Positions 10,701 to 22,700 of a stretch of DNA of 64,000 bases are shown here, one piece after another. The translations under genes and the position numbers were made by a program. Position 1 is the stretch's first letter, and each line of letters begins with the position of its first letter. Source of the DNA: Luidia sarsii (Eukaryota; Echinodermata; Asteroidea; Paxillosida; Luidiidae); NCBI GenBank assembly GCA_949987565.1, contig OX465102.1:16561812-16625811 (forward strand), in the 5' to 3' direction. A model generated the notes under the pieces. That model saw nothing but the letters and a program-made list of their open reading frames with translations, did not search any database and had not been told where the DNA came from.

Positions 10701-13700
10701 GCTATCCAACCCTTAGATGGTGGCCTCCCCAAATAGTCAACTAGTCTTTGCCGGGGTGGGGGCACCAGTCAGAATCAATTCAACCATTAACTGCCGTATA
10801 TCTCCAGGGATCGCACCCCCGCTTTCATTCAGATGCAAACAACCAATTGTCGTAAACCTGGCTACGGCAGCTCGGGGATCACACAAAGTGGACGCAGTTT
10901 TTTCCAATTCAAGTAAAACAAACAAAATTGACTGGGAATGTTCTGAACGAATTGAAATATTGCCAAACAAAACTTTGACTGAACTGGGACTTGAACCCGA
11001 GACCTCTGGATTAACGTACCAGTGCTCTTCCATCTGAGCTATCCAGCCCTTAGATGGTGGCCTTTCCAAATAGTTATCAGTCAATAGAGGAAACAAGTTT
11101 GCACCACTGACTGCGCCTTTTCTTTCAGTGACACTACTAATCTGCTGACCCATGGAACCAACAAAACGCGTGAACATTTTCAGACCACCTGCTTGTTGCT
11201 TGCTTTCCGGTCCAGTTAAAGCTTCCTTTGCCATTTTCCAAAAAAAAAAAAAATTCAAATGTGCCCAGTCAGGTTTATTCTGTATTTATTTGACTTGTTG
11301 AGAAAAACATCTGAATAATAGGGCTGCACCGATCTCTTTAAATTCTGTATGCCTTTTAACTTAAGTTTATTATGATATACAAAAATGTTGCAAACTGCTA
11401 ACTGACTAAAATTACCAAAATGCAAATCTTAAAATTTAGTGGGCCTGACGTTTCAATCCTAGCAGGACCTTTCTCAAAGGCAGATTCAATTTAAGTTTAT
11501 TATACTCAAGTTTGAAGACAAAGCACTAAAAAAAAACATGATCATGATTTTCTAGTTTTCACGCTATCTCTTTATTTGAGACAAAAGGAGGTCAACAACG
11601 AATGAGAAGCCACATACAAAGTTGTCCGCACCGACATGGCGATATCTAACCATCTGCCAATTGGGTGTGAGAGGCCTCTCCAAGACACAGGCTCTGATGT
11701 AAATGATTCCGTCGGCCAGCGGAGCATTGTCCAGCGGCTTACCTGTCCAACGAGTAGAGGCAGGACCACAGTCACGGACAGCTGGGAAAAGATGGACGAG
11801 AAAGGCACTGAACTTGACGAGCCCATCTGCATACAAAAACCAACAGAACCCATGAAAAAGTAAGAAAAGGATATCGTTGCACATATGTGTAAACGCTGTT
11901 TCACTTGAGTTACACGTGAGTTGTGGTATAGTTTGAGACAACAAAGGTAGAGTGATTACTGATTGTGAGTACTGGGTATGTCTCATAATCTATACATGTG
12001 GCCCCTGAAAATACAGGGGAAATAAATGTCAAACAATAAATGTCAACAGAGGGCGCTGTTCGATACTCCACTGATGTCAGGCAATACAATTCAAACCAGT
12101 GAACGGCATTTGTCAAATGTACTGTATTATGAACTGTACTGTATCAAGTAGGGCCTACTGTATGTACATGTATACATGTGTGGCAGCAGTTGTGCAAGAA
12201 TGCAAGATTCACAAAGTTTAGAGGTGATTATTCACCTTGTACACAATGTACATTGTACATGCGGTACAAAATGACACTATATAGATTCTACAGTCACTGT
12301 TGTCCCTACTAGTACACATGTACATGTTCTGTACATGTAACAACATCTTTGAATATCATATACTGTGCATGCATTTTTTGACTGTAGACTTGAATGTAAC
12401 AATTCATATGGATATGTACATGTAGTGAATGCGTATACAATTGTCATGAAGTAACTGCAAAACAAATGGTTGATCAAATTGCTGCAGATGAACCCATCCC
12501 AGGGCCCAAGTACTGGTACATGTAGGTGTCAGCCTTGCTAATGGCCTGGGTTTCATCAAACAGCTTTCAATGATCACCGTAAACTCTATCATATTATAGG
12601 AAAACAACCAATACTTGTTGTACATCATTTCAAAGCTGGCTAATTGTTTTTCTTCTCAAGGTTGAGAGTGCACCAAAAATACCCACTTGGCTACAGGGAA
12701 ACTTATTCTGGTAGCCTGACTAGCTGGCTTCTAGCCGCCCCTGGTGAACAATGGAAGGCACATCTTGTCTGCTTTCATTTTACATTAATTGCAAAAGGAG
12801 TCAAAATATAGGAACAACTGACGGGGAACTTTTGAACAAATTTTTAAAAAGAAAACTTTGACTGGACCGGGACTTGAACCCACGACCACTGGCTTTGCGT
12901 ACCAGTGCCCTTACCGTCTGAACTATCCAGTCCTTAGATGGTGACCTTCCCAAATAGTCTTGAAATTAGTCTTTGCCAGGTGGAGGGGGAGGGGGGCAGT
13001 CGGAAGCACCATTAACTGCTGTACATGTATATTTTGGTGCACATATACAAATGTACCCGTATATCTCCAGGGACCACACCCCGCTTTCATTCAGATGCAA
13101 ACAACCAATTGTTATCAAGAATTACGTATTTTGCCAATGAGCTAAAAAAGAACAAACAACACAGATGTGGATATAGATTATATGACCATCTTTGGTCAGA
13201 GGACCCAATGTTTAGATCCTAGCAGGACTGTTCTGCCTTTGAGATACGACCTACTGTACTCAAATCTGTCAGACCCTGACATTTGCATAAGAGTTTTAGA
13301 TTTCAGGTCATTGAAGTACGCAAGCAGCTGACAACTTTCTGCTGGACTTTACCTTAGTTTAAAAGATAAAGTACAGTAGCTACAGCTGGTACTTTCTGTA
13401 GGACCACCCTTCTGCAAAACCGGGCGTAGTGACTGCATGCGGTAAGACCCAGAGTCCATTGTCAATAGAACAAGTACTTGCTTAAGACTCTTCAGTAGAC
13501 TGAGCGAATAGTCAGCTCTTAATGTGATGGCACTAAACACTTACACATAAGGAAACTAAGGGAGTAAATACAAATCAATCCTGATATTTGGATGGCTTGG
13601 GAAATGTATGTAGATCAAGCCTTAGATACAAAGTTTGGGTAGTCTGACCAATGTCCTGGTAGGACCTTTCTCTAAAAAAGGACCTTGCTCTAACTGTCTA

Positions 13701-16700
13701 AGGCTTTTGAGAAAAGTCTTGCCTGGATCGATACGCCGAGCCCTCAACTCTGTTTGAGATTTGCTTCAGGTCATTTGAGCCAAGTGGAAGGTTTGCCGTG
13801 ACACCATGTAGCACTTCTCTTCCAAGGAGGAGTGTGGCTCTGAAAAGAGAAGGTATCTCTTTTCAGAGCCACACTCCTTCTTAAAAGAGAAGTGCTACCG
13901 GTACATGGTGTCACCGCAAACCTTCCACTTAGTATTTCCACCCTGCAAACCTTCAAGTCTTATCTGTCATTTGAGTCAGTAAGCAGTTTGCAACATTGTT
14001 GTACATATAACTCAAAGGGGAAGGGCAGGCAGTGGGGAAGGAATTAAAAGATAGAAAGGGAGAAGTGAAATTTCAATCATTTAGAGGGTCTGAGGTTTCG
14101 ATCTCAGCAGGACACCTTTCAGAGATCTTTCTTAAGTTAAAGGAAGACTGCCTTTGAGAAAAGGTCCTGCAAGGATTGAAGAAGCCATCCTGCCTCTAGT
14201 CATCTAAGACAGTAAGCTGTTCGCAACAATTTGGTATTACTTGAAATGTGCACAATTTTGTGCTCAATAAACAGTTTTTGGTATAACTCTTCACTAATGT
14301 TGAATGCCCAACATCTCACGCAACATTACATACACCCCTCATACAACCCCTGTACAAACAGTTGCCCCCCCTCTCCCCCCCCCCAAAAAAATGCCCCCAG
14401 GATCGGAAGCGATTTTTCAGGCCAAAGAATAACCGGTATTGACTTGTTTGTGTGCTCAGGGTGGTGTTTTCCCTGGCGGCTGTTGTTAGGCAGCCCTGTA
14501 TTGCCGTCAACAGAGGCCTGGGGGCTATGATCCCACCGCGCCCTCAGGCTAGAGGCATTGTTCAGCCCACAAAAAAAGTTTGGGTTGCACTGACAATGTA
14601 AGTATTTTCACCCCCCCCTCTCTCTTTATCTATCTGTCTATTCTCTTTTCTTTCATTTCCCGCCAGCGCAAATAGACTGCCTGTGTTTGGGGTGGGGTGG
14701 GGGGGGGTGGGGGTGAGGAGTGGGGTGGGGTGAGGGGAGGGGGGGTTTCTGTTGTCAATGACCACGCTAATCTTCTCTAGTCCTTAATACCTATTGTCAT
14801 CTAAGTCCGCCGACACCCAAAATATTGGCTTTCTCTTTTTAACGAGGGCTCTGGAAGGCGGGAAATATGATCCTTGCCAAGTCCGGGGACTGACTCCACG
14901 GACAAAGTCCAGGGGTATGTTCTATCAAATTGATTTTCTATCTTTAAAAAACAAATAGCAGAAAGGTCCTGCTAGGATCGAAATGTCAGGCCCACTAAAT
15001 TTTGAGATTTGCATTTGGGTAATTTTAGTCAGTAAGCAGTTTGCAACATTTTTTTATATCAAAAAAAAAAAAAATAGAAAATAAAAAATAAAAATAAATT
15101 GAGTGCCTGCATTCATCCTGGTGGGAATTCTACCAAAGGCCTCGAGAGACATCCTGCTAGGATTGAAATATCAGACGGTCTAAACATTTGTGAGGTTTGC
15201 CATTTTTGTCAAGTTTACATATACACTGTACATGTACAGTAAGTCAGTGAAAAGACTACCCACGGATCGAAAAAATTAGACAGCATTCGATTAAAGTGTT
15301 CATCCAATGATCCCCAGGGTGAGGAAATGCAATAACCTCTGGACACCATTCTTAAAGCAGGACGGACCCTTTCAAGAATGTCAGAAAGTGCTTGAACGGC
15401 AAATGTAATACAGTAAACATAAAAATGTGTTTCAGATGATTTCACACACACACACACACACACACACAAAAACCCTACAAAATACAAGACTTTCCAGCAT
15501 ACAACACTTTAAAGAGCAACTTCAACGTTAAAAAAAGAAAAAAGAGATCTAGGTATTTATGGATAGATTGGTCACCTACAAAGTACAAACCCAAACACAA
15601 TAGAATTATGTGCCGAAAATGACAGGAAAAAAAAATAAAAGGCATTTTCTTTCAACCCCGAGACAGCCTGATTTCTGAGTCACAAACAAATTGCGTATGA
15701 AACTAAGTCACCAAAAAATGGGTCATATCAAATCAAGATTCCATCTATTTCTCACTCTCCCAAAGATGTCGCGTGACAGGACAGGCAGAAGAGTACTACA
15801 AAAAAAATTGCCAAATTTTGTGAAGGCGGAGGGGGGGGGGGGGGGTAGAGGACAATCGATGCCCGACAAAACAACAACGACGGCGACAATGCCCCACGCA
15901 ACTTGGGCTGTTTCCGGCACGCGCCCAATGAATTTTTGATTCGCCACATGCAAGATTTAGCCCAGAGCTCATCACAAATGCAATCACAGCTACCGAGCCC
16001 CCTCACCCACCTCCTCCGTTCCACTCGCGGTTGAGAGTACTGCCCGGCCTACCCCTTTGGAATGCAAAATTGATAGATTTGTATCTTTTTTGGGGGGGGG
16101 GGGTAGGAGGGAAGGAGGGAGAGGGGGAGAGGTTGCAACGTTTCAGTGTGTACACAGAGAAAGGGGATTTAAACGGCAGCGTTTGGTGAAAAGAGAGTGC
16201 GATCAGAGCATTTTTTATTCACGAGAGGAGGTGAAAGTTGGGAATGTGGGTTGGACTCTGCCCACTCACTGATGGGATGGGGGTGGTGAGGGGGTAGGAG
16301 GGGGGAGGGTAGATGAGAAAGGGAAGTGGAGATTGGAGGCAGAGGGTGGGAGAGCCACGTACAGGCCCGTGTGTGATTGGTTTCAATTAATACCCCAAAT
16401 GTTGGCGTTAAAGGAGGGGGGAGAGGGAGCAGGGAGGTGTGCTGCTGAATGGCTGATACTGGATTGTCCGCAGCATCGCAGGCAGGCTGGCTTGGAACAA
16501 GGCCAATAAATCATCCATTAGGGAAACGCTTTAGAGGTCCTGGGAAAACTCCCATCTATTGCAATTCAATCTATTAATCACAAAGTCGGGGACGGGAGAA
16601 TAGTTCAATGGGTACAAACGCCCGTCCGTGATAGAGTCAAGTGAAGCTCCGGGCCATTGAAGAGAATCTCAAAGAAGAAAAAAAGAAGAGTTTGTGATGT

Positions 16701-19700
16701 TTCAATGCCGTGCCAAAGTTCCTGCTGGGACCCAAATGCCAGGCCCTCTTATTCTTCTGTTTTTCTTTTTAAGATTTGTATTTGGGTAGTCTTAGTATTT
16801 AAAGCAACATTTTTGTAAATGACAATGTAGAGAATACAAGGACCTGTGAATGATACTCCCAGCTTGTCAAAACCTACATCAAAATGAAGTATGAGACCTC
16901 TTGGAAAGTTTGCAGGGATCTCAATGTCATTTTCTAGGATTTGTATATTTCAAGTCATATTACATGTAGTCAGCAAGCGGCTGGCTAAATGTTTGTGTTG
17001 GGGTTTGTTTTGGGGTGCTGAGGAGAATTTAAATTTGGCCCAATCTCATCGAGCCGCTTCAGCATGAAAATCTGCTAAGCAGAAAAAGTCTTCCTTGTGT
17101 AAAAAGAATTACAAAACTGCACTTCGATGCTATGACAATTGACAGTTGCTTTGAACTTGTATTCCACTCTTTCTTCGCTTAATAGCATGAAACAATAGTG
17201 AAGTTTGGGTTGGCAAGGGGATCCTGTTAATCTTTGATTTTTGTGCTTCAGCAAATGTTGTCACTTTGAGCAGCTCTATGAAATTGGCCCCCGATGGACT
17301 CAACATATCTGCCCTGTCTACTGTGTCCTTCTTCAGGAGACTGTGCATGAAAAAGAAAAGGCATGCAATGCTGTCAGCGGGGCCGTCTGCATGAAATTAG
17401 CATTCAATGTCCGGGCCAGAAACAGCTCATCTGATGTGCTCAGCTCCCAAGCGTTCCAAATGAAAAACACGAAGAGCGAGAGCGGTAATCTGGGGACGGG
17501 ACCGGGGTTGTTAGTTACTCCCTAGTCCTCACATCGATTCTCAGCGACGCAAGCGACAAAGAAAAAACCCCTCCCCCAAAAAAACCCTTGATTCTATCTA
17601 TTGGTCCTTGCTTGCATTGTTTTCGCGTTTGAATCGTTCAAACGTCTCTTGAAGTTAACCGACAACCAGTTTGCTTTTCGGCTCCAACTTTTCAACTGAA
17701 AGTTTGGTCCCTCATTATTTATGAAAAACCCTTATAAGTTATTAAGAGCTCGTTGGGATGGGTTTTTTTTTGGGGGGGGGGGCATATATTATGCATTTGC
17801 GAGCAACTGTTCAGAAAACTTTCTTCTTTTTTTTGGGGGGGGGGGGGGGGTGGGGGGGGGGGCGCGAGGGGTAGCGGCTTTTCTCCCCAACTTTATTATT
17901 TATAAAGACCCATGCAGAGAATGATTTATTCAGAGTGTCAGAAGTCCTTGGCAGACTGCACTCCCTCCAAAAAAGAAAGAATACTCATGAGCCCAAACAC
18001 CCTTTCCTACATCAAAAATGTATGTCACCTGTAATAAATAATTCTTTTCATCTTGTCTTTTTGTCTCCTCTCTCTTTTCAGGAGTGTGTGGAAGTGGGAC
18101 AACTTCCAGCCAATGGCAAAGGGAGGTTCCAACTCATCAACTGCCCAGCCCAGCCCAAGTCACTCTGGGTGTCTCCCAGATGGGAGGGGGCCCGCCCTGT
18201 CAGCCTATAGATCGCTCCATTTGATATCAATGTTCCGGTACACACCGATCAACAGGTGTACCCGTGTACTACACGCACTTACATGACTTATCAAGGTGCT
18301 CAATGGGGACTCCTTGTGGCCGCATAAAAGGACCTCCTACAATATTCATCAGCGACAAGCAGTCGGACCCGGATAAAATTGGTGCGGACAATGAAAGCGC
18401 TGCGGCCGGGGCGGGAGGCCAGGGCTGTTTCTCCCTTTCAGACCTAAAGTGGCATTACACGTGTAAGGCCAAACACACACACACAAACCAGAATGATTTC
18501 CGTCTGATGAGTTAATCATTAAACAGGGGATTAGCAGGCAGGGCCAACTCGTCGATATCACTCGGGATAAAGCAGGGTAGGGAGGGGGAGAGGGGGGGGG
18601 AATCGGAGGTTAAGAACCTTGTGGTGGGGTAGTTGGGGGGAGGAGGAGGAGGGGGGGGGGGGGTTAGACCAAGAGATTGGCGGGAAATTGCCGGCATTCA
18701 AATCGTTCGCCAAAAGGCCAGCCCCTACACTCTTCCCTTCCAACAACACACTCATGAAATATTACGCAGCAAGTCCGGTAGGGTCAGGCTCGCACAGCCG
18801 GCTAATCACCAGCAAAACAAGTCAAGTGATGCTAATGCTATTGAGAGGCGGCGGAAGCCATTGTCCAGTTGAATGGAACTGTTTTCCAAATAGGAGCAGG
18901 TACCTCTCACGCAGGACAACAGGCCGATGGAGAGGGGGGGGGATAAACAAGTGGATTTCTTTGCCCTGCATCCGCCGATGAAAACAAATGTGTACATATA
19001 CAATCGGATTAGTCTCTTTGTCCGATGTGGCGGTGGGTGGGTGTGTGGGTGGGGGGGCTGCTTCGATTCGGGAAGGGGTGTTGGAAGAGAAGGAGGGGGG
19101 TCCAGTGAGACGAGTCTGGAATCAATACCAAATCTTGCATGATTTATGCCATTCTGATGACTAGCGCTTGGCTGGCTTTGAAAAATGGGCATTGACAAGG
19201 ATCAAGTAAACCTAATCTAAGGAAAAATAAAGGCACTGACCAAGAAAGCTGGCAAGATGCACTGAAGCAATGACTCTAAAACTAAATTAAAAAAATAGAG
19301 CCTAAGGTTTTGAGTCATGGAAGAGCTATGGTATTTCCATGCAAGACTTAGCATTTTATAATCTATCTTCTAGCAAAGTCCTGATAGGATAGGCAAATCA
19401 GACCTATATGTAGATATATAGATTTTTTTGAAAAAAAAAAATGGCAAAGAAAACTTTGACTGGACCGGTCCATTCAAAGTTTTCTTTGCCAATTGTTAAA
19501 TTGGTTCAAAAATTCCCAGTAAGTTTTTGCTTTGTTTATTTGACTATAAGGTTACTCTCTCGTATATCAACCACAGCAGTCAACTGTGGCAGCAACTTAT
19601 AAATACAATGTACTGTACTGAGGTAGGCCACCACCTCTGCTTCATCAGCCTCTGTGAGTGGCCATGGACTCAGAAGTCTCAAGGTGGTCTCATTAGGACA

Positions 19701-22700
19701 CTCGTTGTTATAATGACATGCTCATGGGTTTATTTGTATTGGTAATCTTGGAAGTCAAAATACCTGATGAATGCATTCCAATGTTGTCCTCTGGGCTGAG
19801 GGTTTCAAAATATTATGGAAAGTTGACAATTTATTCTGCTTCTACTGTGGCCTTGCCAAGATGCAGACTCCAAAGGTATCTCAGCCACTTGTTATTTTTC
19901 TCCCAACACGCTTTGGAATTTCTCTTTGGAACTCTGTGCTCCTTGATCATCTCCCAAAGGAATTCTGCCTTTGGGAAAGGTCCTGCTGCTACAGTATATA
20001 CAAAATACCAGGTCCTCTGCCGTCTTGAGATTTGTGTACTTTTGGTCATCTTAATAGTCACTGACCAATTGACTTTTCCAATTTGCAGCTTTTTGTGCAT
20101 TCAGCATTTAATAGAAAAAAAAGCCTTCTAAATCTGTGAGATTTGTATGTGCTTTCATAGGATCAGGCACATACATACGTGTACACTAAGTCAGTAAGGA
20201 TGTAGTTGGTACCTTTTTCTAGCTTCAATATACCGACAAGTTAAGAACAAATCCACACGATGCAAAAAGCCAAAAGGAATGATATCAATGTTGTCCTGTC
20301 ACAGTTACAATTTTCAAGAGCAACTGGGCATGACACCATAGTGAACACGTTTCCCTGACTATTTTTTGTCCGAACAAAACGACCCAAATTTCAAATTTCA
20401 ACCAAATTGTCAACCAGCCATTGAAGAATACCTAATGTTAGACGAAGTGAAATCCATGCATAACTCCCTATTGAACACTGAATGAATGATTGACTTGGAA
20501 AACTCGGACAATTTTACTAATGAAATTTATTAATGAAAAACACCTAAACCATTTAACCAACATAAATGACACAATCATGTCTGGTCGTCTAATCCCATTG
20601 AGACATTTATCTTCACCACAAAAAGGTCAGGCAGTTCTCTGTCAATTTCCACCAATGTGAACTCCCTGTGCATTCCTCAATCTTCTTCCAGCTTATTCCA
20701 ACTTTCCCGCCCACATGCGCTCTGGCACTTAAATAATCTGACACCTGAATAATGCTACAACAACAAGAACAAGAACAACACTGGGAAGGAGTTGGCTGGT
20801 ACTTACAAAGATTAGCAGCAGGGCTGGGGTGACCACAATGCCCTGCAATGAAAAGGGAAGGACAAGAGAGCATAGGACTCTGTGAAGGGGAGGAAGACTG
20901 AGGATTACTGCACGGTGAATGGCCGTGCCATTAGACAGTGAGAAGTCCATCATGGAGTGTGTGAGCTTGTGTGTGTGGGGGGTCATCTGATGGGTCCTCT
21001 GTGCTAAATACTCACTAATCTCAAAGTAACAAAATCCACATCAAATATGGATGAAAGTTTGGATAGGGAATGCAAAGGTAGTGAAGTGGCATTACCCACT
21101 GACTTTTCAACAGAATTTCTACTCACCAAGAAACTTCCAAATGCCGAGTTGAATATTGCCCCAGCCTGCAAACAGAGAATGGAAATGGTTATAGTATGGG
21201 ATATAATAACAAAATCTTAAGAAATAACACCTTATTGGCTATTCAGTTATCAGTAAAAATGGATTGGCTATTTAGCGCTCGGCTAAAACAACAGCCGCGC
21301 TCGTGTTTGCGTCACAACTGTGGGATTAACAGGGGTTGACCTCCCCACCCACCCCCTGCCTCTGGCCCTGAATATCAGGGAGACTCACTCGGCCAAATCC
21401 AGCAATTTGTGAGAGCTCCAGAAAACCAAGCCTTCTGAATGACTCCAAAACACTGCCATCTGATAGAGGAGCAAAACGACGACAAGTAAAAAACAGCAGA
21501 AAAATACTCCTAGAAAAACACGTATAGGACTGGCCATTTTGCCAATGTGAAATGGCCTTTTACGTAGCAGTAGGCTGCCTTTGGCCCCTTGGCTGAAATA
21601 ACATCATTTGAACCAGATTTATATAAAGGAAAGAGCCAGCACACCACAAGCCATTGGAGAGTTTGGGGTAGGTCCCTTCAGAGACTGCCGGCATACAGCA
21701 TCGAGATGCCGGTGAGAGAGTGCAGAGGTTCTTCTCTCGATCTTGCCTTGGTCTTGCCAAGAAGAATGATTTGCAATCCATACAATAACTTACGCCTGTA
21801 CAGTATGTAGATTACCAGGCTAGATGAGTCCAATTGGGATTACCATTACTTTTAAACAGAACTGAATTTTATATCTATTTGTTTTGCTCAATGCAAAGTG
21901 TGTGAAATCTTTGTATAATTGCTCTGATGTCAACATCAGGACATACAGTAACAGTACATATATACATGTATACACAAATTAATGCAGGATATGTTGATAT
22001 TGTCAAATTGATAAAATCTTTGTCATCGAACTCAATAAGCAGTAATACAATCTTTGGATTTCTTTCGATTTGAATGTGGAATCACTGTGTGATCACAGCT
22101 AAAAATGGTTACAAACATCCCTTTTTCATTGATATACGAAGCAAGGAAGAATTTCACGCTTGGCAGATTTTTGGGTTTTGTTTCTTTGGCATATCAAGCG
22201 GAGCTGCTTGCTGTGTATGGATTGGACTGCGGGGTTTGTAAGAGCTGATTAGAGCAGGGCAGTGGCAAGGGCAGTCCCTACTAGACAGCCGCTAACCATT
22301 AAAACCTCATTCAAATCCGATCAACAAGTCCACCATGTGGAACCTCTCTGGTCGGTCTGGGAATAGATGGCCCTGCTATTTCCCAACCCTCATCTCCCTA
22401 CCCCCACCCCTCCACCCCTCTCTCCTGGCAGCACATCAAAGCCTGGCCTCGTGTGGCTAGTGTGCTTCATCTGTCAAATCACCAATTTGGCCCTCCCCTT
22501 CCCCAGGGCAGGGGGAGGTGGGGAGGGGTGGGGGAGCGGGGAGGGGTGGGGGAGTGTGTGGGGGGGTCTTAGTTCAGTCCTAAGTGTCCACGCTTGGCTA
22601 GCAGACTGCAGTGGACTATCCTAATTGACCTGCGTAAACAACCGTGCTGGGTAAATGAGCTTTGTGGCACCCATGGCTGAGATTTCAATGCCATTACTCT

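Larger units (their letters stand above)
11827..20806. other. SLC10A7 intron 6 (about 9 kb), no gene seen
   Basis: Carries a SINE (12835-13115), foldback-repeat arms at about 13205-13300, 13640-13750, 14090-14200, 14958-15052, 15131-15213, 16700-16800 and 19960-20080, and a long hairpin (13782-13930). There are many poly-G/G-rich patches (14.68-14.75, 15.83, 16.09-16.3, 17.77-17.86, 18.58-18.66 and 19.03-19.1 kb). A partial inverted SINE 3' end lies at 19440-19500. Homeodomain-like ATTA/TAAT words cluster at 16.38-16.58 and 18.50-18.56 kb, which could be regulatory but this is unproven. Confidence 0.5.
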
